Positions 8,046-15,296 of a DNA stretch of 20,593 bases are shown piece by piece; positions within the stretch are counted from its first letter, which is position 1, and each line of letters opens with the position of its first letter. Source of the DNA: an uncultured Lachnospiraceae bacterium (GTDB taxonomy: Bacteria; Bacillota; Clostridia; Lachnospirales; Lachnospiraceae); assembly GCA_910578085.1 (NCBI GenBank), contig CAJTPM010000050.1, forward strand, positions 1 through 20,593, read 5' to 3'. The notes below the pieces were generated by a model, which was not told the DNA's origin, did not search any database, and saw nothing but the letters and a program-made list of their open reading frames with translations. The position numbers and the translations under genes were made by a program.

Positions 8046-10258
8046 CCTGCCTCGCCTCCGTACATAGCCTGCAGTGTCCTGGCATCCGTTTCCACAAATA
8101 CCGCTTCCGCCGCTTTTAAGTAGTCCACCTTACAGAAGCATACCTTTCCGTTATCCACGATGCAGACTTCCCCTTTCCGGTCCTCGCTCTTGTCCGAAGG
8201 ATCCCCGCCAAGTTCCAGGATGCGGTCTGCCTGTCCATTTGTAAGGTTGAGCGCTTCTTTCACCCAGCTCCGGTCCTGATAGTCCTGCTTGAACACAAAT
8301 TTTGTTGCCGCCTGCTTTAACAGGGCTTCCGTTTCCGGCATCCTCTGGTAATCCTTCAATGCCTGTGTTGCCGTCCACAGCGACACCAGCCTTTTTCTTG
8401 ACGTCCTGGAAACATAATCAAGCTTCTGTACGGCGGGCAGGGACTTGAAATTTTCATGCAGCTCGTCGCAGATCACACCCATATACTCCATTTTCTTTGG
8501 GTTAATTGCATTTTTCTTTATAAAATGTTCCGTTACAAAGCTGAGTGCCACCAGCCGGGCAACCGCCCTCTCCTCTTCCGGAAGCTGCGACAGGTCTATG
8601 TTGGTAAATTTCACATTCCTGTCTATGACAACATTACTCTGTCCGTCGAAGTAGCTTTTTACCCCCTGTATGGCCTGTATCTTATGACCATTTTCCCCGC
8701 ATCCGCAGACATGCTTTAACGTCTCATACTCTTTTCTTGTATAGAAGCGCAGACACTTTGGACAGTAATACAGTTCCCGGATACGTTCCTTTAGGCTGTC
8801 GAGCAGAATGCGGTAGGCTTTCTTGTGTTCCCTGATCTCGTTATCGCGCTCCTTTTTTAAAGCCTTTTTATAAAAATCCGTCATCGTGGGCAGCGTTTTC
8901 CGCCTTTTCCCGCTTCCCAAAATCTCCTTCTCCTGCAGCCCTTCCTCAAACAGGCTGTCCACCTGGCCGTCAATGATTCCCCGTTCCTCATACAGTTCCA
9001 CTATTATGTCCGTAATGACACGCTCAAGGTAGGTTGTCAGTTCAAAATCCGCAGCTCCCTTATTTCCCTGGACCATGATCATAAGGCTGCTTCTGGCATC
9101 TTCCACTTTATCTTTCAGCTTTAACACCATATAATCGCCGTCCATTTCCGACCATTCCTCTTCTTCCCGGACCTCAAAGGGATTCAAAATAATGTCGCTT
9201 CCGACTTTTATCTGGTAATTAATGCCGCACTGCACGTCCGCCATCATCGCATACTCCCCGCGGTTTCCCCTTGCCTGACTGTCAATTGCAACAAAGCGGT
9301 ATCCGTTTTTGGATATGTACCGGGATGCAAGAATCTTCATCGTGGCAGACTTCCCCGTACCCGTCATCCCGCAGAAAACCACGTTATATCCGTTGTGGCT
9401 GGTATCATAGCAGTCATACGCCACAGGCTTCCAGCTGGACATGTTCCTTCCCAAAACGACGCCGTTTTCATGGATGAAATCTGTCTGGGTATGGTTAAAG
9501 ATACTAGAGATACTGAGTTTGTCCATCGTATGTCTCTTTAATCCGGCAGTTTTCACAGGCCCTATCCCTGCGTTTACCCTGCGGTTTAAAGGCATTCCCG
9601 ACAAAAAGGCTTCCGGCTGCACGCCATAACAGGCGCTGACCGTAATCTGTTTCTCTTTTGCAAGATTACGGAAAGAATCCGACTCATAATTGAGTTCCTC
9701 CAGCGAAGATGTCATGAGCACGAACAGGAAATAAACATGGTAAAGGCTGTTTTCGCCTGTTTCTATGCGCTCTGCCCACCCTTCGGTCTCCCGAAGCTTC
9801 CCGTTCAGCTTGCGGAGCATATTCCGGTTGTAATTCTTTTCCGCACTGATAATATTCGTTTCGATTTCAACGATTGTCGTATCCAGCATATGTGCCGCAC
9901 GGCTCTCCGGCAGCGGCTCTATGAAAACGCTGACCCGCATCCGCCCGCTGTTGAACAGGGCTGGAAATGTCGTTGCGAAAGCAGTCCGTTTAGGCAGGGC
10001 ATCAATGGTAAAGCACCTTACATACACGTCATGCCCTGCATCATTCAGAATGAAATAAGACAGGGGATTCGGATCCACCCCATCCGGCGCCACTATCTCC
10101 CGCGCCGCAGATACCCGCCTGAACAGCTTCTCGTCCTCTCCTGCCGGTTTCGGCTTTTCCCTGTTTTTAAGCAGTCTTACTATTACAACCGCCATGATTA
10201 CAAAAAATAAGATTCCCGATGCCGCTATGAGCAGAATTGCTATAATTTCCCGATTCAT
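8042..10258 (-). CDS. virB4: VirB4-type T4SS ATPase (TcpF/TrsE-like) with CxxC..CxC insertion
   Basis: The protein is 738 aa. Its ATG directly follows the TAG of the upstream gene, with GGAGGAG inside that gene's end as the ribosome site. There is one N-terminal TM helix (about 5-30), a VirB4 N-terminal domain (about 60-240) and a RecA-like ATPase domain. Walker A is GMTGTGKS (297-304), Walker B is GVICDE (594-599), and a downstream TSRKRLVSLWTATQ (619-632) provides the arginine and glutamine motifs. Members of this family power pilus assembly and DNA transfer from the cytoplasmic face. Inserted between the two Walker motifs is a CPKC (499-502) and CGC (518-520) pair that could bind zinc. The ATPase motifs are intact. 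The N-terminal TM anchor is a variation on the usually peripheral VirB4. Confidence 0.93.
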   Translation of the reverse strand: MNREIIAILLIAASGILFFVIMAVVIVRLLKNREKPKPAGEDEKLFRRVSAAREIVAPDGVDPNPLSYFILNDAGHDVYVRCFTIDALPKRTAFATTFPALFNSGRMRVSVFIEPLPESRAAHMLDTTIVEIETNIISAEKNYNRNMLRKLNGKLRETEGWAERIETGENSLYHVYFLFVLMTSSLEELNYESDSFRNLAKEKQITVSACYGVQPEAFLSGMPLNRRVNAGIGPVKTAGLKRHTMDKLSISSIFNHTQTDFIHENGVVLGRNMSSWKPVAYDCYDTSHNGYNVVFCGMTGTGKSATMKILASRYISKNGYRFVAIDSQARGNRGEYAMMADVQCGINYQIKVGSDIILNPFEVREEEEWSEMDGDYMVLKLKDKVEDARSSLMIMVQGNKGAADFELTTYLERVITDIIVELYEERGIIDGQVDSLFEEGLQEKEILGSGKRRKTLPTMTDFYKKALKKERDNEIREHKKAYRILLDSLKERIRELYYCPKCLRFYTRKEYETLKHVCGCGENGHKIQAIQGVKSYFDGQSNVVIDRNVKFTNIDLSQLPEEERAVARLVALSFVTEHFIKKNAINPKKMEYMGVICDELHENFKSLPAVQKLDYVSRTSRKRLVSLWTATQALKDYQRMPETEALLKQAATKFVFKQDYQDRSWVKEALNLTNGQADRILELGGDPSDKSEDRKGEVCIVDNGKVCFCKVDYLKAAEAVFVETDARTLQAMYGGEAG

Positions 10259-11263
10259 CTACAGATTCTCCTCCTCTTCCATGAATGCAAACTCTGCCGC
10301 CATTTCCCTTAATGCGTTCTGGCTGACCGTTTCTTCCATTTCCCTTAAGGAACTGCTCGTCACCGCAATGCTGTCATATGCGGACTGCAGAATTTCGTCA
10401 GCGCGGTACTTTGCTGCGCTGACCGGATGTGTATAGCGGCGCATCTGTTCCAGTATTTCCACTCCTGTCAGCATCCGGGCCTTTACCCCGGCGTTGCGGA
10501 GTGAGGATATATACGCCGCCGCCCTGTTCTCGAGCTGCTTCTCAGCTTTGGAGTAAATCTCGCTCTCCGTAAGTTCCTGTGTAAAATCAATGGCGTTATA
10601 AGTCCAGTCGTAAATATACAGCTGATCCAAATGCGGATCTGCTTTCTCGCCGCTGACGGATTCCAGATACTGCACCTGGATTTTCAGCTGATCCACGCGG
10701 TAGCCCAAGGACATGATTTCCCTCTGCATCTGCCTGAGTTTCTGATAATACAGGTCGTACCGTTCTTCTTCACCTTCCGGAACCTGCTCCGACTCCTTTT
10801 TTATTTCTTCATAATCCAGCGTCATCAGATACTGCCTCTCCTGAAGGCTCGTGAGCTGCTCCTTGTAATCCGTTACCATCTTATCCAGGTTGACATCCCT
10901 TGCCATCTGCCAAAACTGTATATTCTGGTTATCAAGTACATTGATGAAGGAAAGGTATCCCCGTATAATCTGCAGGCGTTCCTCGTCCTCCGCATCGCGG
11001 AACTCGCACCCGCTGCAGGCAATCGCCCCGATAAAGCGCTTTTTCCCGTCTGCAACAACCATGTACTCCCCCACGTCGTCGAATCTCACATATTCCAGGG
11101 AGTCCAGCCTTCTAAACTGGCTGTAATCCAGATGTTTCTCCTGTACCCTGCTCCTGTGTATCTTCATGAAATAAAATCCAACCGCGCCGAATATTGCCAG
11201 TAAAACCACGATAATTACTGCGATTATCTGCACGGAGCGGACTAATGTATCTATAGTCTGCAT
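10259..11263 (-). CDS. Membrane-anchored VirB4-N-terminal/TraC-like coiled-coil protein
   Basis: The protein is 334 aa, with AAAGGAGG just before the ATG. One TM helix (about 10-33) is followed by a domain (45-125) resembling the N-terminal domain of TraC/TrsE-type VirB4 proteins. It has a beta start (EYVRFDDVGEYMVVADGKKRFIG), then RLQIIRGYLSFINVLDNQNIQFWQMAR. Long coiled-coil helices (about 125-205) and a further alpha/beta region (215-334) follow. There are no Walker motifs. It is followed at zero distance by the VirB4 gene, which has its own N-terminal domain, so this looks like a separate, non-ATPase companion and not a split half of that gene. A role in tethering or regulating VirB4 at the membrane is inferred. 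Confidence 0.5.
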   Translation of the reverse strand: MQTIDTLVRSVQIIAVIIVVLLAIFGAVGFYFMKIHRSRVQEKHLDYSQFRRLDSLEYVRFDDVGEYMVVADGKKRFIGAIACSGCEFRDAEDEERLQIIRGYLSFINVLDNQNIQFWQMARDVNLDKMVTDYKEQLTSLQERQYLMTLDYEEIKKESEQVPEGEEERYDLYYQKLRQMQREIMSLGYRVDQLKIQVQYLESVSGEKADPHLDQLYIYDWTYNAIDFTQELTESEIYSKAEKQLENRAAAYISSLRNAGVKARMLTGVEILEQMRRYTHPVSAAKYRADEILQSAYDSIAVTSSSLREMEETVSQNALREMAAEFAFMEEEENL

Positions 11264-11274
11264 TGCTTCCTCCT

Positions 11275-11697
11275 TTAAATCAGCATCTCACCTGCCAGCT
11301 TAAAAATCCCCAGCCAGAACGGGACGCTGAAAATCATAATTGCCACCATTCCCTTTATCATGGCTTCCTCCTTGATTTCCTCCCTGACTTTCGCGTTCCG
11401 GGCAAAAAAAATCCGGATGGCCATATACATAATGGAAAAGACAATCCCCATAACCCCCACGGTAATCCCAAGGCGGCTTGCGGATGAGGCGAAACCAAGT
11501 ATCTGTGTGTTCGAGGACAGCGCGGTATCCTGCAGGTATACCCACGGGTCGATCTCCTTTGGTTCAACGCCTGAGAAATTATAAATGCTCTCCCCGTCAT
11601 CCCCGCACCCCGTCAGCAGCAATGCGCATAAAAAAAGCGCCGCTGTGCATATCTTTTTCCTCACGATATGGCGGTTTTCTCTATTTTTTTCTTTCAT
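11275..11697 (-). CDS. Pilin-like two-TM lipoprotein
   Basis: The protein is 140 aa, beginning 3 nt after the PrgI-like stop, with GGAGGG about 10 nt upstream. A basic N-terminus and hydrophobic stretch (16-30) end in lipobox LLTGC, so C31 is the expected lipidated residue. An extracytoplasmic part (32-72) is followed by TM1 (about 76-98), a charged loop with ARNAKVREEIKEEA (99-112) and TM2 (about 115-136). The last half is clearly alike in layout to the first gene of the operon: LGITVGVMGIVFSI here, LLMTIGVIGLVFSI there. The two are probably paralogous VirB2/TrbC-like subunits, one of them turned into a lipoprotein. A structural role in the channel or a surface pilus is inferred. Confidence 0.55.
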   Translation of the reverse strand: MKEKNRENRHIVRKKICTAALFLCALLLTGCGDDGESIYNFSGVEPKEIDPWVYLQDTALSSNTQILGFASSASRLGITVGVMGIVFSIMYMAIRIFFARNAKVREEIKEEAMIKGMVAIMIFSVPFWLGIFKLAGEMLI

Positions 11698-11700
11698 ACA

Positions 11701-12039
11701 TCAGCTTCCCTCCTGTGTATGCTTTGTATATAACACCCGGCGGCATTTCCTTAACATCACCCTGAAAAGCCACTGATCCAGCGTAATGCCGCCCCCTGTC
11801 AGAAACATCACATCTACCGGCAGTTCGATCATGACCATGCCGCCTGCCACCAGAGTAATTAAAATAGATACAATGACAGCCGCAATAACCATGCCGTGGG
11901 GTGCAGCTGCCATAATAAGCTTGTAGTCCGCCAGTAATACCAGTATCAATACCAGTGCCTGTTTCTTGGTAAAATAGCGGAACCATTTATCTTCATCCTT
12001 AAACTCCCTTGGTACCCTGAATACTCCTGTTGATGCCAA
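11701..12039 (-). CDS. PrgI/TcpE-family (VirB3-like) membrane protein, TTG start
   Basis: The protein is 112 aa using the TTG at 12039, 6 nt after GGAGG (12046-12050); a TTG six codons further upstream would overlap that site. VFRVPREFKDEDKWFRYFTKKQ (6-27) has the PrgI/TcpE pattern: a short beta start, VPR, an amphipathic segment and a Gln at the membrane edge. Two TM helices follow (about 27-45 and 49-72), then a hydrophobic/basic cytoplasmic tail (LDQWLFRVMLRKCRRVLY). In PrgI-type systems this small protein partners with VirB4 and the membrane channel. Position just ahead of the VirB4-related genes fits. It is separated from the first gene by a 72-nt gap holding a terminator. Confidence 0.7.
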   Translation of the reverse strand: MASTGVFRVPREFKDEDKWFRYFTKKQALVLILVLLADYKLIMAAAPHGMVIAAVIVSILITLVAGGMVMIELPVDVMFLTGGGITLDQWLFRVMLRKCRRVLYTKHTQEGS

Positions 12040-12045
12040 ATTCTT

Positions 12046-12050
12046 CCTCC
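12046..12050 (-). promoter_or_regulatory. Ribosome binding site deciding the TTG start
   Basis: A GGAGG core on the minus strand lies 6 nt before the TTG at 12039. It makes this codon, and not the in-frame TTG overlapping the site itself, the likely start of the PrgI-like gene. Confidence 0.75.
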
Positions 12051-12066
12051 TTCCCAATTTTCGCGC

Positions 12067-12100
12067 AAAAAAAGAAAGGTGGAGCTTTTTGCCTCCACCT
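12067..12100 (-). terminator. Intrinsic terminator inside the transfer operon
   Basis: On the minus strand, AGGTGGAG and CTCCACCT (12093-12100 and 12077-12084) form an 8-bp stem with an 8-nt loop. A TTTCTTTTTTT tract follows down to 12067. It lies just after the first, pilin-like gene and before the PrgI-like gene. It would cut off part of the transcripts, giving more of the pilin-like product than of the downstream machinery. Confidence 0.8.
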
Positions 12101-12111
12101 CAAGTGACTAA

Positions 12112-12477
12112 CTATAATCCAGAGCCGATTGATTTGAAAAAACCGACTATGCTGAATACGCTGAAAATACAAATTCCAGCAACGCATATAACCAGCGCAT
12201 GTGATTTTTTCTCCTCCTTCTTCTGCGCGTTGGATGTCATGAGCAGGGAAATTGCCGTAAAAATAATCGAGAATACCAGACCGATTACCCCTATGGTCAT
12301 CAAAAGCTGATATCCGCTGGCACCGATATCTTCCGCTTTGTCAATGAGGGTGGCAAATACGCCGTCCTCGGGGTCTTCCATCAAAAAATCCCACTCGTTC
12401 CCTGTCAGCAGAATGCCTTCCATTCTGATCTGCGCAGCAAGAAAAAGGGTATCGGCCCTGCACACCAGGTCATACAT
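12112..12477 (-). CDS. Pilin-like (VirB2/TrbC-type) small membrane protein, first gene of the transfer operon
   Basis: The protein is 121 aa, with AAGGAGG about 9 nt before the ATG. A hydrophobic N-terminal stretch (about 9-25) is weak as a signal peptide. An acidic segment (28-52) leads to TM1 (about 56-80), a Lys-rich loop NAQKKEEKK (83-91) and TM2 (about 93-116). VirB2-type pilins have this two-helix hairpin with a short basic cytoplasmic loop. As the promoter-proximal gene followed by a terminator, it is set up for high expression, which fits a major structural subunit. Related layouts at 11275-11697 and 1061-1543 suggest a small paralogous family. No named family could be assigned with certainty. 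Confidence 0.55.
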   Translation of the reverse strand: MYDLVCRADTLFLAAQIRMEGILLTGNEWDFLMEDPEDGVFATLIDKAEDIGASGYQLLMTIGVIGLVFSIIFTAISLLMTSNAQKKEEKKSHALVICVAGICIFSVFSIVGFFKSIGSGL

Positions 12478-12812
12478 GCGTGCAAGCCTCCTTTTTCATA
12501 TCAAATTATAAAAATCACATGTGCTTTTACTTCTTTTAATCTTATCAGAAGATTCTTTTCCGTCAATAGTACCGGATTTCCGATTCGATACATCTGCCTA
12601 CAATTGACTATTTTCCCTTTTTTTATTATTTTTCTTTTTCAATTTCGGTAAAATAAACCCAAAAATGGTATTATTATACAAAAACCGCCGCGTATTTTTA
12701 CTCATATTTGTGTAAATTTCTTACGCGTATTTATTGTTTTTTTGTCGGCACTTTCTTTGTTATAATAATTGAATTACATTATCATTTTATATAACACATA
12801 GGGGAATTACAA
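12478..12812. promoter_or_regulatory. AT-rich divergent control region between the transfer operon and the GNAT gene
   Basis: This 335-nt gap separates divergently transcribed genes and has no convincing gene. For the leftward operon the candidate -10 boxes are TATAAT at 12510-12505 and 12678-12673 (minus), both without a good -35. A minus-strand TTGACG at 12566-12561 has only a weak partner. For the rightward gene, TGTTATAAT (12758-12766) is an extended -10. A 9-bp direct repeat CGCGTATTT occurs at 12689-12697 and 12724-12732, spaced 35 nt, and could be an operator. Confidence 0.45.
12758..12766 (+). promoter_or_regulatory. Extended -10 promoter of the GNAT gene
   Basis: TGTTATAAT is a perfect extended -10 (TGnTATAAT). 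No good -35 stands 17 nt upstream; only a T-run is there. Predicted transcription starts near 12773, about 40 nt before the ATG at 12813. Confidence 0.5.
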
Positions 12813-13301
12813 ATGATAGAATATCGGGGACGTTTTAAAAAGAATGAACTTGCGTTTATTAGCATCCTGAACGAATGCTTTGAAAAATTATATCTTGCCA
12901 AGGGAACTGTAAAAAAGAAGGGCGAATATGTCCGCTATGAAATTCATATTGGAGATACTGAAAAAAAGGAGCTGCTGATATTGCAGTTTTGTGTAAGGGA
13001 TCGTGAAGATCTGGCATCCGGATTCAGCAATTTTGTCCATGTTTCAAGCATTCTAATCCCCCGCAATTACCGCAGACAGGGCATTGCTACGAGAATAGTC
13101 TTTTTGATGTCCTATGTGGCAACAAGAGAGATAGGAATAGATTTGTATGTAACCAGCCTGACAAATGATTTATGGAAAGAAAATCTCATAAGCGCAGGCG
13201 GTGAAGTAGATGATAATGGTGATATTCAGATTTTTTATCAGCCGTTTTTAGATTATAACCAAGATAAACTAAGCTATCCAGCAAATCATGTGTACATTTG
13301 A
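12813..13301 (+). CDS. GNAT-family N-acetyltransferase-like protein
   Basis: The protein is 162 aa, with AGGGG about 8 nt before the ATG. It is the only convincing plus-strand gene in the window. The GNAT core is visible: a beta-rich N-terminus (YEIHIGDTEKKELLILQFCVRD, 42-63), then the acetyl-CoA motif A in VSSILIPRNYRRQGIATRIVFLM (77-99) with RRQGIA (87-92) as the pyrophosphate-binding loop, followed by GIDLYVTSLTNDLWKENLISAGG (108-130). Typical members transfer an acetyl group from acetyl-CoA to an amine; the substrate here cannot be told. It is divergent from the transfer operon and convergent with the three-gene PIN operon, and may be a cargo or regulatory gene. It could also be the antitoxin-like or toxin-like GNAT of some mobile elements, but no partner gene is adjacent. 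Confidence 0.7.
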   Translation: MIEYRGRFKKNELAFISILNECFEKLYLAKGTVKKKGEYVRYEIHIGDTEKKELLILQFCVRDREDLASGFSNFVHVSSILIPRNYRRQGIATRIVFLMSYVATREIGIDLYVTSLTNDLWKENLISAGGEVDDNGDIQIFYQPFLDYNQDKLSYPANHVYI

Positions 13302-13346
13302 TACCTTTCCATTCTCCAGCTCTTTGTTGTATTCAAATAACCTCAT
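13269..13346 (-). CDS. Possible short peptide ORF or gene remnant
   Basis: This is a 25-codon frame from an ATG with GAGGTAG a few bases upstream, ending TAG and overlapping the tail of the GNAT gene on the other strand. It reads MRLFEYNKELENG and onward. The hydrophilic start looks like a real protein N-terminus, so this may be a truncated gene or leader peptide. Nothing else supports it. Confidence 0.15.
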   Translation of the reverse strand: MRLFEYNKELENGKVSNVHMICWIA

Positions 13347-13498
13347 ACTATCTACCTCATTTTATATCAAAATGACGGAGATAATCTCTGCCATACTTTT
13401 TATTATGCGAAAAAATACTGCATCCACACCACATAAAACTTTTTAATAAGTACTGCACCGATTAAAAAGACTTTCGTTTGTAAATGAACAACAGACCT

Positions 13499-13528
13499 TT
13501 GATTACCTGATATCTGTTTTATTATAAT
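13499..13528 (+). promoter_or_regulatory. Candidate promoter immediately upstream of the inverted repeat
   Basis: TTGATT (13499-13504) and a perfect TATAAT (13523-13528) are spaced by 18 nt. Transcription would start around 13535, at the edge of the inverted repeat. No plus-strand gene follows, so the product would be a small RNA or an RNA antisense to the PIN-like gene. The region is AT-rich, so chance is possible. Confidence 0.35.
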
Positions 13529-13537
13529 ACCTATATC

Positions 13538-13580
13538 ATGATTAGCGCGTCAAAAATGGTATTCTTGACGCGCTAATCAT
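13538..13580. repeat. Perfect 16-bp inverted repeat with 11-nt loop
   Basis: ATGATTAGCGCGTCAA (13538-13553) is exactly reverse-complementary to 13565-13580, around an 11-nt centre. No T-tract follows on either strand, which argues against an ordinary intrinsic terminator. An operator, a structured RNA or a DNA-processing site are alternatives. Confidence 0.9.
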
Positions 13581-13647
13581 ATCATAAAAACATTATTATG
13601 GATTTGACGGAATGAACCGTACATAATCCGCTTTCTTTCGTTTAATT

Positions 13648-14505
13648 TTAAAAGATAATCTGTACAGATTTGTTCTGTATCAGCTTAACAAATTCTTCAT
13701 TATCCAGTACTTTAGTCACAAGCGCGACTGTATTATCTTCACGCATCAATGTATATATCACATTTCTTGCGTCCTTACGGATATCCCCGATTTCCTCTAT
13801 TGCCAGCTGCTTATCCCTGTACATCTGGCAAAGTATGGAATCATTTGAGCGGTATGTAACACTTACCGGGGCTACATTTTTTAGGTGATCTGCCTTCTTT
13901 AAAAGTTCCTCAGCACACGTTTGAAAAACATAGGAATCGGAATCCTGTGTGTATACTGTCAAAATCTCCGTATCAGGATAATGCCATGAAAATATTTCAG
14001 ATAAAATAGTCAGCGAAATTTCCCCTGCATTTTTCTTTTTTACCCGTCCGCTGACCGTTAATCCCCCTTCCAGTGGCCAGTTTGTATACATCTCACGTAT
14101 CCAGTCTTCATATGGTTCCATATCCAGCGGATCTTCTTTGTCTACATTCTCACGGAGATATTTTTTTAAATCCCCTAATCTGGATACAGCTGCTTTTACT
14201 ATTTCATATAGGAAAATTTCTTCCTTGTCCATCAAATTGCTATAAAAGTCTTCCTTTATAATCTTGATAGGAACACCTGTATTCTCCAGTCTTTCTATAT
14301 ATTGAACTCTAGACTCTGAATCCCGAATTTCTTCAACAACCCACTCTGGCAGAAATATTACATCATACCCTTGTAACATTAAGTCGGGTTTATATCCCTT
14401 ATTATCAAGCTGTAGCATAAATGATACCGCAGAATTATCCAGCAGCGCAATTCTCTTTTCACCGTTATACTTGTCGTAATGAGGTATATTAAGTATATTA
14501 CACAT
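13648..14505 (-). CDS. PIN-like nuclease domain protein
   Basis: The protein is 285 aa from the ATG at 14505; GGTGAG lies 6-8 nt upstream, and an in-frame TTG further upstream is less likely. The first 8 nt overlap the end of the ImmA/IrrE gene, so translation is probably coupled. PIN-like features are a buried strand followed by Asp (RIALLDNSAVSF, D23), a conserved acid after the next strand (PEWVVEEI, E58/E59), NAGEIS (159-164, E162) and TVYTQDSDSYV (183-193, D188/D190). These four acidic positions are what a PIN active site uses to bind metal and cut RNA. The region 85-155 is a helical insertion, and 210-285 is an extra C-terminal domain. It may be the effector of the three-gene module. 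Substrate and activity are unknown. Confidence 0.55.
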   Translation of the reverse strand: MCNILNIPHYDKYNGEKRIALLDNSAVSFMLQLDNKGYKPDLMLQGYDVIFLPEWVVEEIRDSESRVQYIERLENTGVPIKIIKEDFYSNLMDKEEIFLYEIVKAAVSRLGDLKKYLRENVDKEDPLDMEPYEDWIREMYTNWPLEGGLTVSGRVKKKNAGEISLTILSEIFSWHYPDTEILTVYTQDSDSYVFQTCAEELLKKADHLKNVAPVSVTYRSNDSILCQMYRDKQLAIEEIGDIRKDARNVIYTLMREDNTVALVTKVLDNEEFVKLIQNKSVQIIF

Positions 14506-15286
14506 ATGACTCACCTGCAACCAGCTTGATTTCTTTCATAACCCTCTCCAAAAAATGCTCGTTATCTTTGTGGTAACTTATATCCGGTCTTTCCTGCTCG
14601 CATTCTTTAATCCTGGATTGGAGCGAACTTACATCCACGACATACGAAGGCAGAACCAGTGTGTTGTCCAATCCCAGCTCTGCAAAACATTCTGACATGT
14701 CTGGGTGGACATTATCAAAGTATGTTTTCACCTTATCCATAAGGGCATTATTCTCCGTCTGGGCGGCAGTTTCGTATAATGCAATCAAAACAGCCTTGTA
14801 TGGCGTCTGGAATACTGCCATGCAGTTATAAACTTTGGAACGGAAATCCATATCCTCTGGCAATTCAGAAAAATACGACATTAAATTTCCCAACAACATC
14901 CTGGAAGCAAAATATTCCGCTTTTCTCTCTTCCATAGTGTTTTCCGGCTCGATAAGATGGTCGAATGACACTGTATCAAATAAAAGATGATATAATTCGT
15001 GCCATTCCGCAAAATACTGATTCGCACGCGGCAGTGCTGTATTGATAAACGGAATCCGTCTGCCCTCTTTCACATAAATAGCACCGCCAAAATAAGGATT
15101 ATTGACTGGCATCTGGATCAGCCCGTATGTCCTGAGTAATTGGATTGCCAGCTGCGGCGGTGAACTTACCTGCATCCGGTTAAACTGGGTGAATACCAGC
15201 TGCCTGCACTGCTCAATGTCCGCGCTTATCTCCTTATTCTTCCGAATTACCTGATCAAGATTTTCTGCCGTTATTTTTTCACTCAT
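14498..15286 (-). CDS. ImmA/IrrE-family zinc metallopeptidase
   Basis: The protein is 262 aa from the ATG at 15286, which follows AAGGTGAT; nine upstream codons overlap the preceding gene and lack a ribosome site. The HExxH zinc motif is WHELYHLLF (H96, E97, H100), and the third ligand is probably E124 in ERKAEYFASRMLLG, the usual arrangement in ImmA/IrrE peptidases. The N-terminal 60 residues are helical, with a strand region GGAIYVKEGRRIPFINTALPRANQ leading into the active site. The C-terminal half is helical. Family members cleave XRE-type repressors, typically encoded next door, to switch on mobile elements (ImmA/ImmR of ICEBs1) or stress genes (IrrE/DdrO). The XRE-type gene upstream is the likely target. 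It sits between the regulator and the PIN-like gene in one operon. Confidence 0.8.
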   Translation of the reverse strand: MSEKITAENLDQVIRKNKEISADIEQCRQLVFTQFNRMQVSSPPQLAIQLLRTYGLIQMPVNNPYFGGAIYVKEGRRIPFINTALPRANQYFAEWHELYHLLFDTVSFDHLIEPENTMEERKAEYFASRMLLGNLMSYFSELPEDMDFRSKVYNCMAVFQTPYKAVLIALYETAAQTENNALMDKVKTYFDNVHPDMSECFAELGLDNTLVLPSYVVDVSSLQSRIKECEQERPDISYHKDNEHFLERVMKEIKLVAGESYV

Positions 15287-15296
15287 AACAATCACC

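Larger units (their letters stand above)
13302..13647. other. Intergenic region with inverted repeat
   Basis: This 346-nt AT-rich gap lies between convergent genes. Its notable contents are the 16-bp perfect inverted repeat at 13538-13580, a candidate rightward promoter at 13499-13528 and the short frame at 13269-13346. No tRNA or complete gene was recognised, and no clear intrinsic terminator for either flanking gene was found. Confidence 0.6.

Noticed and set aside
9737..10210. Plus-strand open frame of 157 codons
   Set aside because: It is antisense to the VirB4 N-terminal coding region, and its His/Pro/Arg/Cys-rich translation is typical of a shadow frame.
10631..11203. Plus-strand open frame of 190 codons
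   Set aside because: It lies wholly antisense to the coiled-coil membrane protein gene, has no family features or ribosome site I could support, and is explained by the codon pattern of the real gene.
10259..11263. The 334-aa gene as the broken-off front half of VirB4 (frameshift)
   Set aside because: It has its own ribosome site, TM anchor and C-terminal domain, and the following VirB4 gene keeps a complete N-terminal domain, so both look intact.
13538..13580. Inverted repeat as an intrinsic terminator
   Set aside because: No run of Ts follows the stem on either strand.
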